NCBI RefSeq assembly: GCF_003994465.1 | Contig: NZ_RZNX01000006.1 | Span: 148,320 to 212,319, forward strand | DNA length: 64,000 nucleotides | DNA from: Paenibacillus zeisoli | Lineage (GTDB): Bacteria > Bacillota > Bacilli > Paenibacillales > Paenibacillaceae | Direction of reading: 5' to 3' | Shown: one piece after another, positions 16,351-23,960 of the stretch | Layout of the letters: each line of letters begins with the position of its first letter | How positions within the stretch are numbered: the stretch's first letter is position 1 | Translations under genes and position numbers: made by a program | The notes under the pieces: model-generated | Told to the model about the DNA's origin: nothing | The model's database searches: none | Seen by the model: only the letters and a program-made list of their open reading frames with translations

Positions 16351-16497
16351 AACGCGCAGGAGACTTCACCAAACCATATTTGTCTCAGTCCTCAATGCGG
16401 GTTCGCATCGACAGAAGAAGGGAATATCTTGACTGAAGAACAGCAGTGGGAGAAGCTGGCCTTTATCAAGGAGATTGCCGACGAAATCTGGAAGTAG
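16351..16497 (+). pseudogene. 3' remnant of a MetE-like (YxjG/YxjH type) methionine synthase gene
   Basis: Forty-eight codons in frame end at TAG 16495-16497 and read CLSPQCGFASTEEGN followed by LTEEQQWEKL and EIADEIWK. That is the C-terminal signature of cobalamin-independent methionine synthase-like proteins, including the zinc-ligand Cys of PQCGFAS. No start codon, ribosome site or upstream catalytic portion is present, so only the tail survives. A terminator follows directly, as expected for an ancestral gene end. Confidence 0.8.
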
Positions 16498-16502
16498 AAA
16501 AA

Positions 16503-16547
16503 GAGACTGCCTCAAGTGCCTTCTGCTTGATGAGCAGTCTTTTTTTG
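16503..16547 (+). terminator. Terminator after the metE-like remnant
   Basis: AGACTGC (16504-16510) pairs with GCAGTCT (16534-16540), with further inner pairing CTCAAG/CTTGA, followed by seven T. Confidence 0.8.
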
Positions 16548-16654
16548 GGTTAGTCCAAATGAGGGTATAATATATAAGCAGAAGATCACACTACAAGGGC
16601 AAATCACTAATTTGCAGAATTAGTGTATTAGAATGCCTTAAGAAGGAGATACAC

Positions 16655-18130
16655 ATGACGGAGAAAAAAGCGAATCCAGGGGCTGGATGGAATCTGGACA
16701 ACAGTTATGCTCGTCTGCCCGAGTCCTTGTTCTCGGAAGTCAACCCGACCCCTGTTCAGGCGCCCGGGTTAGTCGTAGTCAATGGCCCGCTTGCAGATGC
16801 CCTGGGCTTGAAGCTTCAGGTTCTGCAGACTGAGGAAGGGGTAGCGGAACTTGCCGGTAACCAGATTCCTTCCGGAGCTTTGCCTATTGCTGAGGCTTAC
16901 GCGGGGCACCAATTTGGGAATTTTACCAAGCTTGGAGATGGACGGGCTGTACTTCTTGGTGAACAGATTACTCCGGCAGGTGAGCGCTACGATATTCAGC
17001 TGAAGGGCTCGGGCAGAACGCCGTACTCCCGCCGCGGAGATGGACGGGCAGCTCTCGGGCCGATGCTGCGGGAGTACATTATCAGTGAAGCCATGCATGC
17101 GCTTGGAATTCCAACTACGCGGAGCCTGGCGGTAGTGACAACAGGTGAGCCTGTATATCGGGAGACGGAGCAGCCTGGCGCAGTGCTAACCCGCGTTGCA
17201 GCCAGTCATCTTCGGGTAGGCACCTTTCAGTATGCTGCGGCCTGGGGCACATCTGGCGAGCTTCAAGCCTTGGCGGACTATACAATACAGAGGCATTATC
17301 CTGCAGTTGGAACAGATGATAGCCAGTACCTGAGCTTGCTTCAGGAAGTGGTTAAGCGGCAGGCCGAGCTGATCGCAAAGTGGCAGCTAGTGGGTTTTAT
17401 CCATGGGGTCATGAATACGGATAATATGGCACTCAGCGGAGAGAGTATCGACTTCGGGCCGTGTGCCTTCATGGATTCTTATGACCCGGAGACCGTTTTC
17501 AGTTCCATTGACCTGCATGGGCGTTATGCCTACGGCAACCAGCCGCAGATTGCTGCATGGAACCTTGCGAGGTTCGCCGAGACTCTGCTTCCGCTGCTGC
17601 ACAGCGACCGGGAGGAAGCGGTGCGCCTGGCTGAAGCCGAGATTTATAATTTTAGAGAGTTATATCATGGTCACTGGATGGCTGGGATGAGAGGCAAGCT
17701 GGGAATCTTAAATGCAGAGCCCGAAGATGAGACACTAATTCAAGAGCTTCTTGATATGATGAAGAAATATGGTGCTGATTACACCAATACCTTCCGGGCC
17801 TTTACAATAGGCAAGCAAGAGGAGAATCCCCTCTACGGCACAGAGGATTTTGCCGGATGGCAGGAGAAGTGGCAGGCAAGGCTGGACAGACAGCCGGGAG
17901 ACAGGGCCGCTTCACAAAAACGGATGCGAAGCAGCAATCCGGCTGTGATCCCGCGCAACCACCGGGTTGAGGAAGCCCTCCAGGCGGCTGTAGCCCACGG
18001 AGATTACAGTGTGATGGAGCGGCTGCTCAAGGTTCTTGGGGATCCCTTCTCCTATTCCTCTGACCAGCTTGAGTACACCACGCTGCCTGAACCTACGAAC
18101 CGTCCTTACCGTACCTTTTGCGGTACCTGA
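16655..18130 (+). CDS. selO: SelO/YdiU family protein adenylyltransferase (pseudokinase)
   Basis: 491 residues. The pseudokinase core is recognised by [18 protein letters not shown], the [18 protein letters not shown] segment and [18 protein letters not shown] followed by [10 protein letters not shown]. These include the residues that place ATP and metal in inverted orientation in SelO AMPylases. It transfers AMP from ATP to protein Ser/Thr/Tyr and is linked to redox stress in studied species. The C-terminal FCGT with a penultimate-region Cys matches family ends. It starts behind AAGAAGGAGA and is monocistronic, bounded by a strong terminator. Confidence 0.93.
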   Translation: MTEKKANPGAGWNLDNSYARLPESLFSEVNPTPVQAPGLVVVNGPLADALGLKLQVLQTEEGVAELAGNQIPSGALPIAEAYAGHQFGNFTKLGDGRAVLLGEQITPAGERYDIQLKGSGRTPYSRRGDGRAALGPMLREYIISEAMHALGIPTTRSLAVVTTGEPVYRETEQPGAVLTRVAASHLRVGTFQYAAAWGTSGELQALADYTIQRHYPAVGTDDSQYLSLLQEVVKRQAELIAKWQLVGFIHGVMNTDNMALSGESIDFGPCAFMDSYDPETVFSSIDLHGRYAYGNQPQIAAWNLARFAETLLPLLHSDREEAVRLAEAEIYNFRELYHGHWMAGMRGKLGILNAEPEDETLIQELLDMMKKYGADYTNTFRAFTIGKQEENPLYGTEDFAGWQEKWQARLDRQPGDRAASQKRMRSSNPAVIPRNHRVEEALQAAVAHGDYSVMERLLKVLGDPFSYSSDQLEYTTLPEPTNRPYRTFCGT

Positions 18131-18159
18131 ACATAAGGCGGACCCTGAGGGATACAACA

Positions 18160-18200
18160 CCAAAAAGCACCTCCAACTCGCAGTTGAAGGTGCTTTTTGG
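18160..18200 (+). terminator. Bidirectional-looking terminator after selO
   Basis: CCAAAAAGCACCT and AGGTGCTTTTTGG form a strong stem, with CCAACT/AGTTG pairing inside. The A-rich left arm means it may also serve the convergent fnr gene, although about 90 bases lie between. Confidence 0.85.
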
Positions 18201-18289
18201 TATAGCTATGACCTTGTATTCGCAGACGAACGAACTTTGGATGAGACCGGACCTTAAGGAACAAGAAGAGTTGCAAAACATGTCTATAT

Positions 18290-19024
18290 CTACACTCTGC
18301 AAATATGTGCCGGACAGTTATCGCAGTGACACACGTCACGAAGGTGCTCAAGATCGTAGATCACAATATGACCTTCTTCGATGTCAATGATCCCGTCTTT
18401 CTTCAGATCACTAAGCATACGATTCACACTTTCACGAGTGGCTCCAATCATATCCGACATCTCGGTGTTGTTAATCTTGATCGACAGGCGGCGATGCTTG
18501 CCGTGAGCTTGGCCGTACGAGTTGTTCAGACGGATGAGCAGGGAGCAGAGTGCTCCAGTCTTCCCGAACATCAGAAGGTCGCGCATCTTCGTCTGAGTGA
18601 GCATGTGGGTCATTCCCTGCCAGCGCATGAATTCCACAGCCAGGTCACCATGCTGCCAGAGCAGGACTTCAAGGTCTTTGCGCTGAATAACACCCACTTC
18701 ACAATTCTCAAGCGCTTCCGCACTAAGCATATGAACGGATTCGGACAATACATCCCCATAACCGATAAGATCGCCTTTGTTATGAAGATACAGGGTGAAC
18801 TCTTTGCCGTCGTCCGCTGATTTCGTTACTTTGATACGGCCGCTGCGAACATAGTACAGGTAATCCGCGGTGTCACCTTCCCAGAATAGGTTGGAGCCTT
18901 TGTGAACATTCTTGGGATACATAATGCTTGTAAGCCTATCAAAATTCTCCTCCGAAAAAAACTGCCGAATCCCCTGTGCCTGATCTTGGGTCGCTACTTC
19001 TCTTCCTAGTTGTTTGGTCATCAT
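18290..19024 (-). CDS. fnr: Fnr-type oxygen-responsive Crp-family regulator
   Basis: 244 residues. A cNMP-type beta-barrel sensor domain (about 25-140) is followed by a Crp winged helix (NNTEMSDMIGATRESVNRML). The C-terminal tail ends with Cys 232, 234, 237 and 242. The spacing C234-x2-C237-x4-C242 is that of B. subtilis Fnr, where a C-terminal 4Fe-4S cluster senses oxygen, unlike the N-terminal cluster of E. coli FNR. The start follows AAGGAGG by 8 bases. A near-consensus Fnr box lies in its own upstream region and two perfect boxes stand before the nearby doxX gene. Confidence 0.9.
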   Translation of the reverse strand: MMTKQLGREVATQDQAQGIRQFFSEENFDRLTSIMYPKNVHKGSNLFWEGDTADYLYYVRSGRIKVTKSADDGKEFTLYLHNKGDLIGYGDVLSESVHMLSAEALENCEVGVIQRKDLEVLLWQHGDLAVEFMRWQGMTHMLTQTKMRDLLMFGKTGALCSLLIRLNNSYGQAHGKHRRLSIKINNTEMSDMIGATRESVNRMLSDLKKDGIIDIEEGHIVIYDLEHLRDVCHCDNCPAHICRV

Positions 19025-19129
19025 CCGTTCGTCCTCCTTGTATTTCGTCTGAATTCATCATATCGTGATCTTCGATTTATCGTTATCAGGGAAACCACTG
19101 ATCTTTATGCAGAAATCCCCTGATAAAAC

Positions 19130-19145
19130 TATGAGGTTGATCACA
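19130..19145. promoter_or_regulatory. Near-consensus Fnr box upstream of fnr
   Basis: TATGA-N6-TCACA, one mismatch from TGTGA-N6-TCACA, about 105 bases upstream of the fnr start codon. It is compatible with autoregulation. Confidence 0.45.
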
Positions 19146-19268
19146 GGTAGGCTGTGACTTCAATCATATTGCAGGTCTACAGCGTTTGTTACACTCCGGG
19201 TATAGGAGGCTTGGAAGAAGAGATAAAGAGAAAATCCTCTTCCAGGAAGAGAAACGGAGACATGACAA

Positions 19269-20348
19269 ATGGATATTCAAGAAGAGAAAGACAGCAGTTT
19301 ATCAGAGGTCAATTATGATACCTGGATGCTCAATTTAAGATTTATTTTGATTCTGCTGGTCGTAATCGCAACAGGGATTGAGCCTATTATGGGGCGCTTT
19401 GGGGTAATGGAGAATCTGCATGCCTGGATCTTTATATTCCATATTCCACTGTTCGCGTTTGTGACTGGATATTTCTCCAGGCATAATTTGCTTGGCCGAA
19501 ATGGATGGGCTTCCCTTTGCTCTATTGCCGTTCAGTACGTCATATTCCAGACTTTGTACTCTACGGTTGATGTTTTATTCTTTCAGGTTCCTCAGCAGAA
19601 GCATTCCTTTTTTATTCCTTACCTCATGCTTTGGTTCTTAGTTGCGCATATCGGCTGGCGCGTTCTGCTCCGGATTATGTGTGCTTTGAACATCAAGCAT
19701 CCTGTTCTTATATCCATGGCTCTAGGTGTAGTTGCCGGTTATCTGGGCGGTGACGGCTCCTGGCTCAGCTTATCCCGCTTGTTTGTATTTCTGCCTTTCT
19801 TCGCAGCCGGTTATACCGTGCATCCAAGAAAGCTGCTGGTCTTATCCAGCGGATCAAGCCGTCTTGTGCAGGGGGCGCTGTCTATACTTCTTCTTGCTGT
19901 GGTATCCCTGCTGGCCTGGCATGGGACTCCCGATTGGCTGTACGGGAAATTCACTTATGCTGAGATGGGCACAGGGGGAACTACTGCAGCCCTGTCACGG
20001 ATCGGCTGGTATTTGCTCCAGGCTGCGGGAAGCCTGACTTTTCTGGCTTTCATCCCGCAGAAGCGTTCGATAGTTACAAATCTGGGCTCCAGAACCCTCT
20101 ATGTCTTCCTGCTTCACGGCTTGTTCATACGAAGTGGGATCCGTTTAGGGCTTTATGAATATGTTCGTCAACCAGCCGATCTTGTCATTCTGGGTGCAGC
20201 AATACTGACCATTACGGTTATCCTTGCTTTGCCGCAGACACGGCGATTAACTAAGTGGTTAATTGAGCCCGATCTGGGGGGATTCTCCCGAATGGGGCGG
20301 CAGCTTGCTGTGCGCTGGCGCCCGAGTCGCATGCTGAAGAAGCTGTGA
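19269..20348 (+). CDS. Acyltransferase-3 family membrane protein
   Basis: 359 residues with about 10 hydrophobic segments. It begins with the family layout NLRFILILLVVIATGIEPIM, then HAWIFIFHIPLFAFVTGYF (FHIPLF is typical of acyltransferase-3/YkrP-like proteins), and ends with SRTLYVFLLHGLFIR and a basic cytoplasmic tail. Such proteins move acyl groups across the membrane onto extracellular polymers or sugars. The canonical catalytic His near the N terminus is not obvious in this branch, so the activity is uncertain. It is read with ndk downstream (65-base gap) but has its own upstream region. Confidence 0.8.
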   Translation: MDIQEEKDSSLSEVNYDTWMLNLRFILILLVVIATGIEPIMGRFGVMENLHAWIFIFHIPLFAFVTGYFSRHNLLGRNGWASLCSIAVQYVIFQTLYSTVDVLFFQVPQQKHSFFIPYLMLWFLVAHIGWRVLLRIMCALNIKHPVLISMALGVVAGYLGGDGSWLSLSRLFVFLPFFAAGYTVHPRKLLVLSSGSSRLVQGALSILLLAVVSLLAWHGTPDWLYGKFTYAEMGTGGTTAALSRIGWYLLQAAGSLTFLAFIPQKRSIVTNLGSRTLYVFLLHGLFIRSGIRLGLYEYVRQPADLVILGAAILTITVILALPQTRRLTKWLIEPDLGGFSRMGRQLAVRWRPSRMLKKL

Positions 20349-20413
20349 CCTAGCGCACAGATGAGGGATTCTAGACGAACTAAAATGAGAAAGTATCCGA
20401 AGGAGATGAGCAT

Positions 20414-20821
20414 ATGGCAGTCACACAGACATTTGTAATGGTAAAACCGGATGGCACCAAGCGGGGAATCGTTGGCGATATCATGAGCCGCTTTGAGCAC
20501 AGAGGATTCAAGTTGATTCATGCTAAGCAGTTGGTAATGAGCAGCGCCATGGCTGAGCAGCATTACTCCCACTTAAGTGCAAAGCCGTTCTTTCAGGAAC
20601 TGGTCGACTATATTACATCAGGTCCGGTGTTCGCTATGGTCTGGGAAGCTGAGAATGCTGTACAGCTCTCAAGAAGTATGATCGGGCCTACCAATCCTGC
20701 TGAAGCCTCACCCGGCACGATTAGGGGAGATTATGGAACCTCAGTAGAAGCCAATGTGATTCACGGGTCAGATTGCCCCGAGAACGCAGAACGGGAAATT
20801 TCCGTATTTTTCGGTCAATAG
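20414..20821 (+). CDS. ndk: Nucleoside diphosphate kinase
   Basis: 135 residues, slightly shorter than the usual 148-150. It has the N-terminal [13 protein letters not shown], the [22 protein letters not shown] loop and the active-site histidine in [16 protein letters not shown] (the family usually has SDS rather than SDC). It transfers the gamma-phosphate from NTPs to NDPs through phospho-His. Ribosome site GAAGGAGATG precedes the start. Confidence 0.95.
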   Translation: MAVTQTFVMVKPDGTKRGIVGDIMSRFEHRGFKLIHAKQLVMSSAMAEQHYSHLSAKPFFQELVDYITSGPVFAMVWEAENAVQLSRSMIGPTNPAEASPGTIRGDYGTSVEANVIHGSDCPENAEREISVFFGQ

Positions 20822-20846
20822 AATTAGAAGATGAATGAAGGTGTAC

Positions 20847-20888
20847 GGCATAATCCCTTGGAATTACACCAGGGTTTATGCCTTTTTT
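20847..20888 (+). terminator. Terminator after ndk
   Basis: GGCATAATCCCTTGG pairs with CCAGGGTTTATGCC around a 7-base loop, with one mismatch, and runs into TTTTTT. Confidence 0.82.
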
Positions 20889-20941
20889 GGACTTAAGCCA
20901 AGAAAGGACTTACCGTTTATCTGAATGAAGGAGGAGATATA

Positions 20942-21559
20942 ATGTTAACGGGATTGATCTTGGCAGGCAGTTCCGACACACAGGGAGATAGTCAAATGGC
21001 GGCGCTTCTTCCTTACCAGGGTGAACCGCTGATTCAAACCCAAGTCAGAGAGATGCTGCAAATATGCGAGGAGATCATCGTCGCTACTCCAGACCCGAGA
21101 CCTTTTCTGAAAATTCTCGATCCGAGCATACGGATTATTACCGACTTTTACAGAGGAAGAGGACCTCTGGGAGGGATGTATGCAGGATTCAGCCTTTCCT
21201 CACATCAGAGTATCTGGGCCGTTGGCAGCGATATGCCTTATATATCCGCCCAGGCGGCTTCACTGCTACTTGAGCGTAAGCAGGCGGGTTATGAGGCCGC
21301 AATTCCGTGGATTGGCGGGGTAAGCTATCCCCTTCACGGGGTATATGACAAGTCTTGTGCGGGGCACATTCAGACTCTGGTGAATAACGGGGATAATCGT
21401 ACCTCTTCGTTAATCCGCAGACTCAATACTCTGGATATGCTGGAGTATGAGTTGGAAGAGAGAGGAATCGGTCTAGAGTTCATCAGAAGCCTGGACGAAT
21501 TGGAGCAAGCCCAGGCCGAAGTCAGTTCATTTGAGGGCGGAAGTATACAGACGATCTAG
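20942..21559 (+). CDS. MobA-like nucleotidyltransferase (molybdenum cofactor guanylyltransferase family), divergent P-loop
   Basis: 205 residues. The overall MobA layout is kept: N-terminal LTGLILAG, then DFYRGRGPLGGMYAGF, the metal-binding AVGSDMPYIS and YPLHGVYD. The normal GTP-binding signature LAGGxSxRMGxxK is replaced by LAGSSDTQGDSQMAALLPYQ, lacking the RMG and Lys. MobA normally attaches GMP to molybdopterin. The altered loop means that activity or nucleotide preference is doubtful. It is close to fnr and the Fnr-box gene, which would suit a role in anaerobic molybdoenzymes. Confidence 0.72.
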   Translation: MLTGLILAGSSDTQGDSQMAALLPYQGEPLIQTQVREMLQICEEIIVATPDPRPFLKILDPSIRIITDFYRGRGPLGGMYAGFSLSSHQSIWAVGSDMPYISAQAASLLLERKQAGYEAAIPWIGGVSYPLHGVYDKSCAGHIQTLVNNGDNRTSSLIRRLNTLDMLEYELEERGIGLEFIRSLDELEQAQAEVSSFEGGSIQTI

Positions 21560-21597
21560 AGATAGTATCGATACTGTAGATAGGTAAATTCTAATAA

Positions 21598-21634
21598 GCA
21601 GCTCGGTGAAAACACTTGCCGAAGCTGCTTTTTT
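21598..21634 (+). terminator. Terminator after the mobA-like gene
   Basis: GCAGCTCGG pairs with CCGAAGCTGC with one bulged base, followed by TTTTTT. Confidence 0.8.
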
Positions 21635-21661
21635 GAAGAAATAAATCTATTTAAAATTAAA

Positions 21662-21724
21662 TGTGAAAAAAATCACAAAAGTGTGAGGTATATCACAGTA
21701 CGACCTCCTTGGCGGCCCTACAAT
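21662..21724 (+). promoter_or_regulatory. Tandem Fnr boxes and promoter of doxX
   Basis: Two perfect TGTGA-N6-TCACA sites at 21662-21677 and 21682-21697 have centres 20 bases apart. A -10 box TACAAT lies at 21719-21724. If transcription begins at A21731, seven bases after the -10 box, the box centres fall at -61.5 and -41.5, the classical spacing for Fnr/Crp activation. There is no good -35 box, as expected for an activator-dependent promoter. Confidence 0.88.
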
Positions 21725-21754
21725 AAAGACATAAAGAACAGGGAGATGGTTAAG

Positions 21755-22279
21755 ATGATTAAATGGTTAAGAGAAAACAAGATTGCAGCGGTCCTGTTGG
21801 TTATTGTTCGGATCTATGTTGGCTGGGAATGGATTAACGCAGGTTGGCATAAATTAACGGGTGGATTTGATGCAAGTGGCTTCCTGAAAGGTGCGGTAGC
21901 TAAGCCGGTTATGGATAAAGCAACAGGTGATCTGGTGTATCCGAACTTCGTAGCGTTCCTGAATCATTTCGCCATCCCCAATGCCAAGTTGTTTAATATA
22001 TTAATTCCACTGGGTGAATTCCTGGTAGGACTTGGACTCATCCTTGGATGTCTAACAGCAGCAGCAGCATTCTTCGGATTGTTAATGAACTTCATGTTCG
22101 TGTATGCGGGAACTGTAAGCACTAACCCATGGATGATCATGTTAGGAATCTTCATCGTCGTAGCAGGTGCCAATGCTGGTAAATTCGGAGCTGACTTCTA
22201 TGTTCTTCCTTACCTTAGAAAGGTGTTTGGCAAGATGTTTCACCGGGGAACAGACAACGGGGTAAAGGGAATACAATAA
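21755..22279 (+). CDS. DoxX-family membrane protein
   Basis: 174 residues with about four hydrophobic segments. The N-terminal VRIYVGWEWINAGWHKLTGG and the late AGANAGKFGADFYVLP are typical of DoxX proteins, related to the small subunit of thiosulfate:quinone oxidoreductase. The ATG at 21755 is 9 bases after GGGAG; the ATG at 21746 abuts it, and a GTG at 21683 falls inside an Fnr box and is not used. Placed behind two Fnr boxes, it is predicted to be induced under oxygen limitation. Its substrate is not known. Confidence 0.87.
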   Translation: MIKWLRENKIAAVLLVIVRIYVGWEWINAGWHKLTGGFDASGFLKGAVAKPVMDKATGDLVYPNFVAFLNHFAIPNAKLFNILIPLGEFLVGLGLILGCLTAAAAFFGLLMNFMFVYAGTVSTNPWMIMLGIFIVVAGANAGKFGADFYVLPYLRKVFGKMFHRGTDNGVKGIQ

Positions 22280-22334
22280 AGAAATTGTAACAGCAAAGGA
22301 ATTAACAATACGAGATTCATAGTAAATGAACAAA

Positions 22335-22369
22335 GGATCCGCTGGCTGCTAAAGGCTGCGGATCTTTTT
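22335..22369 (+). terminator. Terminator after doxX
   Basis: GATCCGC and GCGGATC form the stem, with inner GGCTGC/GGCTG pairing possible, followed by TTTTT. Confidence 0.8.
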
Positions 22370-22522
22370 GTCCATTCCAGGCAGCTTACCGAATAAGCAG
22401 GCTGGTTGGAGTTCGAGACATTCTTATGGAACGGTTGTTATAATAATTTAAAAGAATCATAGGGTGATGAACTGCCAAAAAGGCCGGTAATATAATCGCA
22501 AAAATAGTAGACGGAAGGGTAC

Positions 22523-22598
22523 TTTGAAAGCGCTTCAAAAAAAGTCTTGCCAATTACAATTTCACCTTGTTATAATCACTTTGAAAAGGTTCTCAAAA
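22523..22598 (+). promoter_or_regulatory. lacI-type gene promoter with two LacI/cre-like operators
   Basis: Operator 1 is TTTGAAAGCGCTTCAAA (22523-22539), upstream of the -35 TTGCCA (22547-22552). The -10 TATAAT is at 22571-22576 (18-base spacer). Operator 2, TTTGAAAAGGTTCTCAAA (22580-22597), covers the predicted start site. Both resemble LacI-family and CcpA (cre) sites. Autorepression, possibly through a loop, is inferred. Confidence 0.75.
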
Positions 22599-22615
22599 AG
22601 AAGGAAGTTATGATC

Positions 22616-23620
22616 ATGAAGCCAACAATTCGAGATGTAGCCAAGATGGCGGATGTATCGATCAGCACAGTATCTCGTGTGATGAACACCCCGGAATCGG
22701 TCGTAGAGAGCAAGCGTATCCGCGTATTGGAGGCTGTAGAGAAGCTTAAGTATCAACCCAATTCTTTCGCCAGAGGTTTGATTTATAAGAAATCATTTAC
22801 GCTGGGCCTGCTTATCCCGGATATTGAGAATTTGTACTTTGCCGGAGTGATCAGGGGAATGCAGGATGCATGCATTAAGCTTGGTTACAGTCTTATGATC
22901 TGCAACACAGACCGGGATAAGAACCGGCTGCTCTCTTACATTGACAACTTTCACGAGAAGCAGGTGGATGGAGTCGTATTCGCGAGTGACGTGCTGTACC
23001 CGGAGTATTACGAGAAGCTGGTTGGATGCAGAATTCCGTTTGTGCTGGTCTCGTCCCATTCTGATGAATTTGATGTTCCCTGTGTGGAGATTGACGATGA
23101 GGCTGCTGCCTATGATGCGGTAAAGTTCCTCATCGAGATTGGCCATCAAGAGATAGGGATGATCGGTTTCAATCACAATGATTCCATCTCGGGACCCCCG
23201 CGTTATCAAGGGTTTGTAAGGGCGCTCACTGAATTTGGACTGGAGCGAAATTCCTGCAATATCAAATATGCGGCCCATCGTTTTGAGCATGCTTATCAGG
23301 CTGCACATGAATTATTTACAGATTACCCGGAGCTGACAGCCGTGTTCTGTGTCGCCGATGAATTTGCCATGGGGACGATCTCGTATTTGAAGGACAGAGG
23401 CATTCTTGTTCCAGGCCAGGTGTCCGTTGTAGGATTCGATAATATTCGAATGGCGGGGATGTTTGTTCCAAAGCTTACGACGATTGCACAGCCAACCTAC
23501 GAATTGGGCTACAGGGCTGCGGAGAAGCTGCACGAACTTGTCACTACAGGAACAGTAGAGATCGTGAGAGAACGAATGAATCACAAGCTGATTGTCAGAG
23601 AGTCATCCCGTGAGAAATGA
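22616..23620 (+). CDS. LacI-family transcriptional regulator
   Basis: 334 residues. The N-terminal LacI helix-turn-helix and hinge (TIRDVAKMADVSISTVSRVM, then LKYQPNSFARGL) are followed by a periplasmic-binding-protein-like sugar domain (FTLGLLIPDIENLYFAGVIR; DEFAMGTISYLKDRG; SVVGFDNIRMA). The ATG at 22616 is 8 bases after AAGGAAG; the ATG at 22610 is too close. Similar palindromes stand before this gene and before the following binding protein, so it most likely represses itself and the alpha-glucoside transport/phosphorylase genes downstream. Confidence 0.93.
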   Translation: MKPTIRDVAKMADVSISTVSRVMNTPESVVESKRIRVLEAVEKLKYQPNSFARGLIYKKSFTLGLLIPDIENLYFAGVIRGMQDACIKLGYSLMICNTDRDKNRLLSYIDNFHEKQVDGVVFASDVLYPEYYEKLVGCRIPFVLVSSHSDEFDVPCVEIDDEAAAYDAVKFLIEIGHQEIGMIGFNHNDSISGPPRYQGFVRALTEFGLERNSCNIKYAAHRFEHAYQAAHELFTDYPELTAVFCVADEFAMGTISYLKDRGILVPGQVSVVGFDNIRMAGMFVPKLTTIAQPTYELGYRAAEKLHELVTTGTVEIVRERMNHKLIVRESSREK

Positions 23621-23635
23621 TGGACGATATCAGCC

Positions 23636-23657
23636 TTTTTGAAAAGCTTTTCAAAAA
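23636..23657. promoter_or_regulatory. Perfect 22-base palindrome, third LacI-type operator or terminator
   Basis: The palindrome has core TTGAAAAGCTTTTCAA and is flanked by three more T and A on each side. It lies 16 bases after the lacI stop. It matches the two operators before lacI in form (TTTGAAA...TTTCAAA). It might also work as a weak terminator, but it has no loop, so an operator role is preferred. Confidence 0.6.
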
Positions 23658-23781
23658 AAGTTCATTCGGAGCACTTAAGACATAATTGTCCGTCGATTGA
23701 AGTGCTATTTATAGGATTTAGCATTAAGGTGGTACTTTGATTTATCGTTAAGTTTGTTTTTTATAGACAGTAAGTTTATTT

Positions 23782-23809
23782 TTTACAGAACTCGTGAAAG
23801 CGCTATATT
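23782..23809 (+). promoter_or_regulatory. Candidate promoter of the binding-protein gene with a cre-like site
   Basis: TTTACA (23782-23787), 16-base spacer, TATATT (23804-23809). TGAAAGCGCTA (23795-23805) lies in the spacer and overlaps the -10 box, resembling a catabolite-responsive element or half of the LacI operator. The leader that follows is about 140 bases. Confidence 0.55.
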
Positions 23810-23869
23810 AAATTGATGGTATTTAGCTCATTATGAAGATAATTCATGATCCATCTTGAACAGCCTTGT

Positions 23870-23882
23870 AAGGAGGTGATCC
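23870..23882 (+). promoter_or_regulatory. Full-length anti-16S complement (extended Shine-Dalgarno) without a close start codon
   Basis: AAGGAGGTGATCC is the exact complement of the 3' end of 16S rRNA. The nearest start in a long frame is TTG 23895, 12 bases after its end and 18 after the GGAGG core. The palindrome AGACCGGTCT (23886-23895) lies between. The lipoprotein start chosen below (23961) is 78 bases away, so this site either drives a 22-codon N-terminal extension or acts as a ribosome stand-by site. Confidence 0.55.
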
Positions 23883-23960
23883 GGCAGACCGGTCTTGGAC
23901 CGACAGAAGGAAGAATGTCACTGCTATTCTTTATCAAATAATAAGGGGATGTGTACGAAG

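Noticed and set aside
19141..19157. TCACAG-N5-CTGTGA inverted repeat upstream of fnr as an Fnr box
   Set aside because: The half-sites are in the opposite order to TGTGA-N6-TCACA; the better candidate overlaps it at 19130-19145.
21683..21754. GTG start extending DoxX by 24 residues
   Set aside because: The GTG lies inside an Fnr box, upstream of the -10 box and predicted transcript start.
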